Shown here: piece after piece, positions 7,887 through 15,607 of the stretch
Layout of the letters: every line of letters begins with the position of its first letter
Numbering within the stretch: position 1 is the stretch's first letter
Source of the DNA: DATMQA01 sp035566895
Lineage (GTDB): Bacteria; Verrucomicrobiota; Verrucomicrobiia; Limisphaerales; UBA8199
DNA: 64,000 nucleotides
Direction of reading: 5' to 3'
Assembly (NCBI GenBank): GCA_035566895.1
Contig: DATMQA010000227.1
Span: forward strand, 5,835-69,834
Made by a program: the position numbers and the translations under genes
The notes under the pieces: model-generated
Seen by the model: only the letters and a program-made list of their open reading frames with translations
The model's database searches: none
What the model was told of the DNA's origin: nothing

Positions 7887-10800
7887 ATGCCCTCGGTTCA
7901 TGAGCAATTGACCGAGCAGTTCCGGCAGTGGGAAATACGCGGGCGTGGCTGGCAGGTGTTCCCGGATCCGGTGCATCCCGAACCTCCCTTTCGACCGTTT
8001 CCCGGCCACTACCTTCCCCCGCAACCCGAAGTGGATGACGGTCGCAGGCCAACGTTTCTGAGTTCCTTCGTCCGCAAGCTGAGCGACAGAATCAGCACCG
8101 AACGGCCCCTCCCGCCTATTATTGCCGAACCGGAAGAGGAACTCGAACCGCTGCCCTTGAGTCGCGACCCGCTCACGGAGCTTCAGACTTCCCTGCCGGC
8201 TAAGTTGGACGTCAGTCCCGAGGCCTTCGCCCAGTTCCTTCGCAATCTCGCCCTTTGCCGTGAGCCGATTGCGTTTGAACTACTCGGCCTTCCAAACCAC
8301 GTCATCACCCAGTTTGCCGCCCACGCTGCCGATGCGCCAGTTGTGCGCCGCCAGTTGGAGGCGTATTTCCCGGAAGCGCTCTTTCAAGAGCGCCAGGGCA
8401 CGTTGGAAAACACCTGGCTCGACTGTAAAGGAACGGAAGCCTGGGTAGTCGAATTCGGCTTAGAGCGCGAATTCATGTTCGCGCTCTCCGTAGGCAAAAT
8501 TGATCCCTTCATCGGCATCATCGGGGCGCTCTCGGAATTGCAACCTGGCGAGCTTGGTTTGTTCCAGGTCCTTTTCCAACCTGTATCTCATCCTTGGGCC
8601 GAGAGCGTTACGGATTCGGTGACCGGCGCGGATGGCCGACCGATATTCGTGAACGTGCCGGAGCTGGCAAATGCAGCGGAGGCAAAGATTTCCCGCTCGC
8701 TTTACGCCGCTGTGGTGCGAGTTGCCGTCCAAACTGAATCCTGGGAACGGACGGTTCAGTTGACACAAGACCTAGCCGGTTCGCTACGCGTGTTCGCGCA
8801 TCCCCAGGGCAATGCTCTCATTCCGCTCACCAACGAAGACTACCCGTTCGACGATCACGTGGAAGATGTCCTCAAACGGCAGTCCCGGCGCTCCGGCATG
8901 CTCCTCAACCGCGACGAGTTGATCGGCTTTGTACATCTGCCTTCGAGCGCGGTGCGCTCCCCAGTGCTAGAGCGTGAGACCGGCAAGACCAAGGCCGCGC
9001 CGGCCATAGTGCGCCAAGCTTCCGGCGTATTGCTTGGTGATAACGTGCACGCTGGGAAGTCGATTGCGGTAAGACTTACGACGGAGCAGCGCGTCCGGCA
9101 TACCCACATCATCGGCGCCTCGGGCACAGGCAAATCCACTCTGCTCTTCAATCTCATCCGCCAGGACATCGAGAACGGCGAGGGTCTTGCCGTTCTCGAC
9201 CCCCACGGCGATCTGGTAGATCGAGTTTTGGGAATCATTCCGCCAAATCGCATCGGGGACGTGGTTCTCGTTGATCCGTCCGACGAACAGTATTCCGTCG
9301 GGTTCAATATCCTGTCGGCTCATTCCGATCTCGAAAAGAATCTGCTGGCGTCTGACCTCGTTTCCGTCTTCCAGCGCCTCTCCACCAGTTGGGGCGACCA
9401 AATGGGTTCCGTTCTGAACAACGCCGTCCTGGCCTTTTTGGAAAGCACTCGACGCGGCACGCTCGCGGACCTGCGCAGGTTCCTCATCGAGCCGGCTTTT
9501 CGCGCCGACTTCCTCAAAAGCGTTCAAGATCCCGCTCTACTGTATTACTGGCAAAAGGGCTTCCCCCAATTGTCGGGCAACAAATCCATCGGCCCGGCCC
9601 TCACCCGGCTTGACACATTCCTCAGCCCGAAGCCGATCCGGCACATGGTCTCCCAGCCCGAAAACCGTTTGGACTTCGCCCACATCACCGATACGGGCAA
9701 AATCTTCCTGGCCAAACTCTCCCAGGGCCTCTTGGGCCGGGAGAACTCATATCTCCTGGGAACGTTGCTCGTATCGAAGTTCCAGCAACTGGCGATGGCG
9801 CGGCAGGCCCAGCGGATCACCGCGCGCCGGAGCTTCTGGCTCTACATCGACGAGTTCCACAATTTCATTACTCCCAGCATGGCGGAGATCCTCTCCGGGG
9901 CGCGCAAGTATCGCGTCGGGTTGATTCTCGCCCACCAGGAGTTGCGCCAGTTGCAACGTGATTCCGAAGTATCGAGCGCGGTAATGTCCAATCCGTTCAC
10001 CCGAGTTGTTTTTCGGGTTGGCGACGACGATGCCCGGAAACTGGCGGACGGGTTTGCATTCTTTGAACCCAGGGATTTGCAGAACCTTGAGACCGGACAT
10101 GCCGTAGCCCGGATCGAGCGCAGCGATTTTGATTTCAACCTCACCGTTCCGCTGCCCGCCGAATCGGATGAAACCGAGGCGGCGCAGCGACGGCAGGAAG
10201 TCATCACGGCTTCCAGAGAAAAGTATGCGGTGCCAAGAGCGCAGGTCGAAGCGCTCCTGCTCAAGGCTTGGGAAGCCGAAAAGCCCGAGGAGAAGCCCGC
10301 CCCTAAAGCAGCAGTCGTTCCGGCCAAGCGCCCGGTTTCAGAACCAGTCCCGGCTAAGGCTCCCCCTTCCCCACCACTCCCGGAAGTGCCTCCCTCCGAA
10401 AAGAAAGCACCCACGCTTTCGGAAGGAAGAGTCCCTGCAATACCGGCTGATCTTGGCCGGGGCGGAGCACAGCATCAGGCGATTCAGCAGCGTATCAAGC
10501 AGTCTGCGGAAAAACTCGGTTTCCGAAGCGTAATCGAGAAACAGATTCTGGACGGGCAGGGGAGCGTTGATTTGCTCTTGGAGCGGAGCGATGAAACCAT
10601 TGCGTGCGAAATTTCCATCAGCACCACAATCGATCACGAGGTTGGCAACGTCGTCAAGTGCCTGAAAGCGGGCTTTCCTAAAGTGGCGGTTATTTGCCTC
10701 GAAAAGGTCAGGCTACGAAAGATTGGCGCGGCGGTCGCCGGCAGTCTCGGTTCGGAAATGGCAGCACGTGTCATGTATTCGCAGCCTGACCCGTTCATCG

Positions 10801-10970
10801 CGCATTTGCAGACACTTGCTCCGCCCATTCCGAAAGCCCCGGCAGCGCCGGAGACCAGAAGGGGGTACACAATCAAGCGTTCGGTTACGAAACTCCCACT
10901 AGAAGAGCAGAAGCAGCGTGAGGAAGCCGCGATCCGGTCGATTGCGGAATCGATGAAGAGGAAGTCTTAG
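7887..10970 (+). CDS. VirD4/HerA-like DNA-transfer ATPase with a nuclease-like C-terminus
   Basis: The 1027-aa protein carries a RecA-type motor: Walker A GASGTGKST with K416, then LAVLDPHGDLVDRVL, Walker B LYIDEFHNF with D655/E656, and a sensor-like VGLILAHQELRQL. This is the arrangement of type IV coupling proteins and HerA-type helicases that pump DNA. The N-terminal 400 residues show no motif I know. After a Pro/Lys-rich linker (about 790-850) the C-terminus contains GSVDLLLERSD...ACEIS with D895 and E908, and a GNVVKCLKAGF helix. That pattern resembles a PD-(D/E)xK nuclease-like domain, with Ser where the catalytic Lys is usual. It likely powers conjugative or mobilising transfer of the element. 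Confidence 0.85.
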   Translation: MPSVHEQLTEQFRQWEIRGRGWQVFPDPVHPEPPFRPFPGHYLPPQPEVDDGRRPTFLSSFVRKLSDRISTERPLPPIIAEPEEELEPLPLSRDPLTELQTSLPAKLDVSPEAFAQFLRNLALCREPIAFELLGLPNHVITQFAAHAADAPVVRRQLEAYFPEALFQERQGTLENTWLDCKGTEAWVVEFGLEREFMFALSVGKIDPFIGIIGALSELQPGELGLFQVLFQPVSHPWAESVTDSVTGADGRPIFVNVPELANAAEAKISRSLYAAVVRVAVQTESWERTVQLTQDLAGSLRVFAHPQGNALIPLTNEDYPFDDHVEDVLKRQSRRSGMLLNRDELIGFVHLPSSAVRSPVLERETGKTKAAPAIVRQASGVLLGDNVHAGKSIAVRLTTEQRVRHTHIIGASGTGKSTLLFNLIRQDIENGEGLAVLDPHGDLVDRVLGIIPPNRIGDVVLVDPSDEQYSVGFNILSAHSDLEKNLLASDLVSVFQRLSTSWGDQMGSVLNNAVLAFLESTRRGTLADLRRFLIEPAFRADFLKSVQDPALLYYWQKGFPQLSGNKSIGPALTRLDTFLSPKPIRHMVSQPENRLDFAHITDTGKIFLAKLSQGLLGRENSYLLGTLLVSKFQQLAMARQAQRITARRSFWLYIDEFHNFITPSMAEILSGARKYRVGLILAHQELRQLQRDSEVSSAVMSNPFTRVVFRVGDDDARKLADGFAFFEPRDLQNLETGHAVARIERSDFDFNLTVPLPAESDETEAAQRRQEVITASREKYAVPRAQVEALLLKAWEAEKPEEKPAPKAAVVPAKRPVSEPVPAKAPPSPPLPEVPPSEKKAPTLSEGRVPAIPADLGRGGAQHQAIQQRIKQSAEKLGFRSVIEKQILDGQGSVDLLLERSDETIACEISISTTIDHEVGNVVKCLKAGFPKVAVICLEKVRLRKIGAAVAGSLGSEMAARVMYSQPDPFIAHLQTLAPPIPKAPAAPETRRGYTIKRSVTKLPLEEQKQREEAAIRSIAESMKRKS

Positions 10971-11006
10971 CCAGTGGCTTTAGTCCAGGTCCAAACTTCG
11001 GAAAAA

Positions 11007-11246
11007 TCACCGCTTCCTTTCCAGGAAGAAAACCGGGCCTTTCACGCGGTACGGGGAGTATGTTTCGATGAGACGGCAGCGCAACTTTGTGAAGGATTTT
11101 TGAGGCTGGTCCTCTGCGTAAATGATCGCTTGACGGGCCACGGCCAAATCGCGCGCAGCTTCGGCTCGGTTTTTACCTGCCTTGATTCGATACTCCCGAG
11201 CCAGATTCGCCAGTTCAGCTTCGCTCACCAACTTTTTCGCGCTCAT
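11007..11246 (-). CDS. Small XRE-like helix-turn-helix protein
   Basis: The 79-aa protein reads ELANLAREYRIKAGKNRAEAARDL followed by VARQAIIYAEDQPQKSFTKLRCRLIE, the spacing of the first four helices of a Cro/XRE-type DNA-binding fold. It is divergent from the serine recombinase (80 bp between the two starts), where a small repressor of element mobility would be expected. The shared gap includes A/T-rich sequence around 11285-11310 that may hold facing promoters. The regulatory role is inferred from position. Confidence 0.65.
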   Translation of the reverse strand: MSAKKLVSEAELANLAREYRIKAGKNRAEAARDLAVARQAIIYAEDQPQKSFTKLRCRLIETYSPYRVKGPVFFLERKR

Positions 11247-11326
11247 GGTGGGAGGTTAGAAAAATCTACCGTTCACTGCTACTTTTTCTTGTAATAGGTA
11301 ATTAAAATGATTACGCTACAGCCACT

Positions 11327-12895
11327 ATGAAAACGCCGCTTGCGACCGTTGCGGAAACAAGGAATGTCGGTATCTGGATTCGTGTTTCAACCGAAGACCA
11401 AGCCAAAGGCGAAAGCCCCGAACATCACCTGGCCCGCGCTCGGGCATACGCCGTCGCCAAAGGGTGGACGGTCAAGGAGGTCTATGATCTTGCTGGGGTC
11501 TCCGGCAAATCCGTGATGGAGCAGCCGGAAGCCAAGCGGATGCTCTCTGACATCCGCGAGCGCCGCATTACCGGCCTCATCTTCTCGAAACTGGCTCGGC
11601 TGGCCAGGAACACGAGGGAGCTCTTGGATTTCGCTGACATCTTTCGCGATTGTGGCGCCGACATGGTGTCACTCCAGGAGACCATCGACACCAGCACCCC
11701 GGCCGGCCGCCTGTTCTTCACCATGATTGCCGCAATGGCGCAGTGGGAGCGCGAAGAAATCGCCGACCGGGTGAAAGCCTCGATTGGCATCCGGGCGAAA
11801 CTTGGCAAGCCGTTGAACGGCAAAGTGGCATTCGGCTACCACTGGAAGGACAGCAAGCTCGTTCCTCACCCTGGTGAGGCCCCAGTCCGAAAACTCATTT
11901 ACGAGCTGTTTGCCGAACACCAGCGAAAGAAGACGGTCGCCCGGATTTTGAATGAGCGCGGATACCGCACCAGAGACGGTTCAAAGTTCTCCGATACCAC
12001 CGTTGGCCGGCTCATCCAAGACCCGACCGCCAAAGGCATCCATCGCGCCAACTTCACGCGCCGGGTAGCGAGTGATAAGCCATATGCGCTTAAACCCGAG
12101 CACGAATGGGTCTACAACCCCGTCGAGCCGATTGTCGCCGAGGACCTCTGGCAACGCTGCAACGACCTTCTGGAGGCGCGGAAAACTAAACAAGAGCGTC
12201 CCGGGAAACGGCCCGTCCAACTTTTTGCCGGCCTGGTTCTGTGCTCGTGCGGCAAGAAAATGTATGTGCCGAGCAACACGCCCAAATACGTCTGCACCGC
12301 TTGTCGCAACAAAATCCCAATCGTGGACCTGGAGGGGGTTTTCATCGATGAACTCAAAGGCTATCTCGTGTCGTCAGAAAGAGTTGCGGAATACCTCTCC
12401 AAGGCGAATGAGACCGTTTCGGAAAAGGCTCGTCTCGTCGAAACGCTCCAGAAGGAATTGCAAAAGGTCAAGGAAGAGGCAGATAAGACCTACCGCCTTT
12501 ACCTGGACGGCGCTTTAACCGTGCCGCAGTTCAAAGAGATTTTCCAACCGCTCGACACCCGCAAACACCAAATCGAAGAGGAAATCCCTCGTGCCGAGGC
12601 TGAAATGGATGTCCTTAATGTCGACCGCCTTTCGAGCGAACAAATCATGGCCGAAGCTCGAGACCTTCACGCCCGATGGCCAAATATGACCGCCGAAGAC
12701 CGACGCAAAATCGTCGAATTGCTCGTGAAAGACATCAGGATTGGCAAGGGCGAAATCTCGCTAAACCTCTACTACGCACCTGGTTTTGAAGAAATGTCAA
12801 ATAAGCAACGCATGTTGTTATGTGCATCGCGTTCACCAGACACAGGCCCTCTCGGACTCCGCTCTTCTGCACTAGGTCTTCGACCGTCTGCGTGA
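11327..12895 (+). CDS. Large serine recombinase (site-specific integrase)
   Basis: The N-terminal resolvase domain shows VGIWIRVSTEDQAKG with catalytic S21, and the domain continues through RLARNTRELLDFAD and the GRLFFTMIAAMAQWEREEIADRVK signature. A recombinase domain follows (about 170-270), then a zinc-ribbon with CSCGKKM...CTACRNK, and a long coiled-coil-rich segment. This is the architecture of large serine integrases that move elements without a tyrosine recombinase. The reading frame crosses the integration junction near 12815, so roughly the last 25 residues (from about LLCASRSPDTG) and the stop codon come from the disrupted yjbQ gene. The circular form would encode a different tail. 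Confidence 0.92.
   Translation: MKTPLATVAETRNVGIWIRVSTEDQAKGESPEHHLARARAYAVAKGWTVKEVYDLAGVSGKSVMEQPEAKRMLSDIRERRITGLIFSKLARLARNTRELLDFADIFRDCGADMVSLQETIDTSTPAGRLFFTMIAAMAQWEREEIADRVKASIGIRAKLGKPLNGKVAFGYHWKDSKLVPHPGEAPVRKLIYELFAEHQRKKTVARILNERGYRTRDGSKFSDTTVGRLIQDPTAKGIHRANFTRRVASDKPYALKPEHEWVYNPVEPIVAEDLWQRCNDLLEARKTKQERPGKRPVQLFAGLVLCSCGKKMYVPSNTPKYVCTACRNKIPIVDLEGVFIDELKGYLVSSERVAEYLSKANETVSEKARLVETLQKELQKVKEEADKTYRLYLDGALTVPQFKEIFQPLDTRKHQIEEEIPRAEAEMDVLNVDRLSSEQIMAEARDLHARWPNMTAEDRRKIVELLVKDIRIGKGEISLNLYYAPGFEEMSNKQRMLLCASRSPDTGPLGLRSSALGLRPSA
12813..12827. other. Putative right attachment junction of the integrated element
   Basis: Left of here the sequence codes the recombinase tail; right of here, read on the minus strand, it codes the N-terminal half of a YjbQ-family protein ending in NAMHIT. 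The expected continuation (a small residue, then a VFIND-like segment) is absent, so the crossover lies in or next to the ATGCACATAACA codons. The partner junction would be left of base 1. Confidence 0.55.
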
Positions 12896-12956
12896 TGTTC
12901 AGGAAACCGCGCCGGTTTGGCACTTCGAACCAGAGGTGTTCGGTGAGACTCTTCAC
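12819..12956 (-). pseudogene. yjbQ: 5' fragment of a YjbQ-family gene (UPF0047), cut by element insertion
   Basis: From GTG 12956 the frame reads VKSLTEHLWFEVP, RRGFLNIT, VEDLVQKSGVREGLCLVNAMHIT, the conserved N-terminal half of YjbQ/UPF0047 proteins, known for thiamine-phosphate synthase activity. An in-frame ATG at 13025 is an alternative start. After NAMHIT the homology stops exactly where the recombinase gene begins to read out, and the catalytic His-rich C-terminal half is missing. The rest of the gene should sit at the other end of the element, outside the window. Confidence 0.7.
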
Positions 12957-13089
12957 AGGCCAAGTTATGCCAGACGATCCAGGCGTCCGCAACGGCGGAT
13001 AATTGTCTGATCCTTGTTGCGTCATTCATGCGGCCGGTTTCGCTGGTTGTGAGGTTACCAATGGCCAAATCCTGCATCCCGCAAAGCCA

Positions 13090-14454
13090 TTACTCCAATC
13101 CAATCTTTTTGCGTTTCCGGTAGAGCGTGGCTTGGTCAATCCCCAGGACCTGAGCCGCTTCGGCCAAGTTGGAGGTGCGTTCCAGGACTTTGCGCAGGTG
13201 GGCTTCCTCCAATTGCTCCATGGAAACCAGAGAACCTACCTGCAACGAGGCGTCGCTGCCATTGACTTCGGCAACGGTCCGGCCGCGCAATTCCGCGGGG
13301 AGGTCTTCCAGTCCAATCTTTGCACCCTTAGCCATGATGACCGCGCGTTCGATGGCGTTGCGCAACTCACGGAGGTTGCCCGGCCAGGAGTAGGCGCGGA
13401 TAGCGGCAGAGGCCTCTTCGGAAAACCCGTCGAGACGTCGCCCGCAGAGGGCGGCAAAATGTTTGAAGTAATGGTCGGCAAAGTGAATGAGGTCGTCTGG
13501 GCGGTGCCGTAGCGGGGGCATTTCTGCCGTGATAACGTTGAGCCGAAAATAAAGGTCTTCGCGAAAGGCGCTCTCGGCGACCCGCTTTTTAAGATCGCGG
13601 CTGGTGGCGGCGATGACGCGCACCTCGGCCTGGCGGGTGATATTTTCGCCCACCCGCTCGTATTCACGTTCCTGGAGCAGGCGCAGCAATTTGGGCTGAA
13701 TTTCCATCGGCAGGTCACCGATCTCGTCGAGGAAGAGGGTCCCGCCGGCGGCGGCTTTGACTTTGCCCCAATGGTCGCGCAGGGCGCCGGTGAAGGCGCC
13801 TTTGACGTGGCCGAACAGATCGCTTTCGAGCAATTCCCTGGACAGGCTCGGACAACTTACGGTGACGAACGGTTTATCCGCCAGATGGCTCTGCTGGTGA
13901 AGCGCGCGGGCCACCACGCTCTTGCCCGTGCCGCTTTCGCCCAGGATCAGAATCGAAGCCGGTGTTTTCGCCGCCCGCAGCAGGGTGTCCATCGCCTCTT
14001 TTACGAGAGGAGTGCTTGATTCCAGGAGAATCTCAGGACTTTGAGCGTTGCTGTCCTTCACTTCGCGCTCGAGCCGCTCGATGTTCTGGTTGAGTTGGTG
14101 GAAGCGCTGCACGCGGACGAGCACCAGGTGAAACTGTTCGCGGGTGAACGGCTTTTCCAGGAAGTCCACCGCTCCGCGCCGCATGGCCTCCACGGCGTTT
14201 TTCACGCTGCCTTGCGCAGTAAAGATGATCACCGGCAGATTGGGCTGGCGCTTGAGAATCTGGTCAAGAATGTCGAGGCCTTGTTCCGGGCCAAGATTCA
14301 GATCCAGGAGAACGGCATCGAATTTCCCTTCCTTTAACTCCGTGAGGCCCAACTCTCCGGACGAAGCGGCTTCCGCGTAATGGCCCTCGCCGTCGATGAG
14401 CAGGCAGGTCGCATCCCGGAAGGTTTTGTCGTCATCGATGACCAAAAAGTCCAT
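13090..14454 (-). CDS. NtrC-type sigma-54-dependent response regulator
   Basis: The 454-aa protein has an N-terminal receiver domain with phospho-acceptor D51 (VLLDLNLG) and KPF lysine, an AAA+ domain with Walker A GESGTGKS and the GAFTGA loop that contacts sigma-54, and a Fis-type helix-turn-helix at the end (LAEAAQVLGIDQATLYRKRKKIG). It should bind enhancer dyads and open sigma-54 promoters once phosphorylated. It is the last gene of a minus-strand block, three bases after a receiver-kinase and close to a hybrid kinase, its likely phosphodonors. It is one of two candidates to bind the paired TGCA-N3-TGCA sites found further right. Confidence 0.93.
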   Translation of the reverse strand: MDFLVIDDDKTFRDATCLLIDGEGHYAEAASSGELGLTELKEGKFDAVLLDLNLGPEQGLDILDQILKRQPNLPVIIFTAQGSVKNAVEAMRRGAVDFLEKPFTREQFHLVLVRVQRFHQLNQNIERLEREVKDSNAQSPEILLESSTPLVKEAMDTLLRAAKTPASILILGESGTGKSVVARALHQQSHLADKPFVTVSCPSLSRELLESDLFGHVKGAFTGALRDHWGKVKAAAGGTLFLDEIGDLPMEIQPKLLRLLQEREYERVGENITRQAEVRVIAATSRDLKKRVAESAFREDLYFRLNVITAEMPPLRHRPDDLIHFADHYFKHFAALCGRRLDGFSEEASAAIRAYSWPGNLRELRNAIERAVIMAKGAKIGLEDLPAELRGRTVAEVNGSDASLQVGSLVSMEQLEEAHLRKVLERTSNLAEAAQVLGIDQATLYRKRKKIGLE

Positions 14455-14457
14455 AAA

Positions 14458-15603
14458 TCAGTGAGGAACCCCGGCTCGAGGCAAACGGAAGGCGAAGGTA
14501 GCGCCGCTGCCCGGGGTGCTTTGGCAGGCCAACTCGCCATGCATCGCCAGGACGAGCTTCTTGACGATGCTCAGTCCCAGGCCGGTGGAAGGCTCGCCTC
14601 CGGTTGGACGCGCCGAAAGGCGGCCATAGCGGCGGAACATGCGAGTCTTATCGTTTTCGCTGAACCCGGGCCCTTCATCCTGAACCTGGCATTCGACGTA
14701 CCGGGCGCCCGGCAAGCAGGTGACGCGAATCTGCTTGCCGGGCGGAGAAAACTTGATGGCGTTGGACAGGAGATTATCGAGCACCTGGTTGAGGGCGGCG
14801 GGGTCCGCCTGGACGAGAGCCCCGTCCCCCTCGAGAGCGGTGTGAAAGACGAGTTGCTTGCGCTTAGCCGCTTCCCGATGTTGCTGGACGACCCGGGAGG
14901 CTGCTTCCTTGAGACTAATCGACTGGGGCTTGATACTCAGGCCGTGGTCGGCCGAAGCATTGGCCAAGAACTCCTTCACGAAAGCGAGCATCTGGCTGCT
15001 CGAATGCGAGATGTTCTCGGCCATCAGGCGCAGCTTCGGGTCCGCCATCGCCTCGGTACGGTCACGGAGCAACTGGGCGCTCATGTCCATGCCGCCCAGA
15101 TGGTTCTTGAGGTCATGAGTGAGGATGCCGAGCAATTCATCGCGGTCCTCGGCGAGTTGCTTCAAGGCGTCGCGGGCCGCTTTGAGCGCCAGGTGGGTGC
15201 GGACGCGCGTCACCAATTCGGCGTGGTTGAACGGCTTGGTGATGTAGTCCACGCCGCCGCTTTCCAGCGCGCGAACGATCAGGCCCTTATCGTCGGCCGA
15301 AGAAAGAAAGATGATGGGAATCTCAGCCCATTCCGGGTTCTCGCGAATTCGACGGCAAACCTCGAATCCGTCCATCTCCGGCATAAGCAGGTCGAGCAGG
15401 ATGAGGTCGGGGCGGCGAATCGCCAGGCGTTGGAAAGCCTGGAGCCCGCCGGTCGCGGGCAATATCTCGAAGCCGAGTTTACCCAGGGCAGCGCCGACGA
15501 CCTGGATGTTGGACTCCTGGTCATCGACGACGAGCAGGCAGCCAGTGCTCGTTTCTATCATAGGAGCATTCATTTGCAACTCTGGGTTAGGTACATGCGG
15601 CAT
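14458..15603 (-). CDS. Receiver-histidine kinase protein
   Basis: The 381-aa soluble protein starts with a receiver domain (LLVVDDQESN, phospho-acceptor D71 in LILLDLLMPEMDG, KPFNH), then a short linker and a HisKA helix pair with H163 in LTHDLKNHLGG. An HATPase domain follows with DNLLSNAIKFSPPG, DEGPGF and GLGLSIVKKLV. There is no membrane segment, so its input is the receiver domain rather than an outside ligand. It lies four bases after the hybrid kinase stop and three before the NtrC-type activator start, so the three form one transcription unit and probably a phosphorelay. Confidence 0.92.
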   Translation of the reverse strand: MPHVPNPELQMNAPMIETSTGCLLVVDDQESNIQVVGAALGKLGFEILPATGGLQAFQRLAIRRPDLILLDLLMPEMDGFEVCRRIRENPEWAEIPIIFLSSADDKGLIVRALESGGVDYITKPFNHAELVTRVRTHLALKAARDALKQLAEDRDELLGILTHDLKNHLGGMDMSAQLLRDRTEAMADPKLRLMAENISHSSSQMLAFVKEFLANASADHGLSIKPQSISLKEAASRVVQQHREAAKRKQLVFHTALEGDGALVQADPAALNQVLDNLLSNAIKFSPPGKQIRVTCLPGARYVECQVQDEGPGFSENDKTRMFRRYGRLSARPTGGEPSTGLGLSIVKKLVLAMHGELACQSTPGSGATFAFRLPRAGVPH

Positions 15604-15607
15604 CGAT

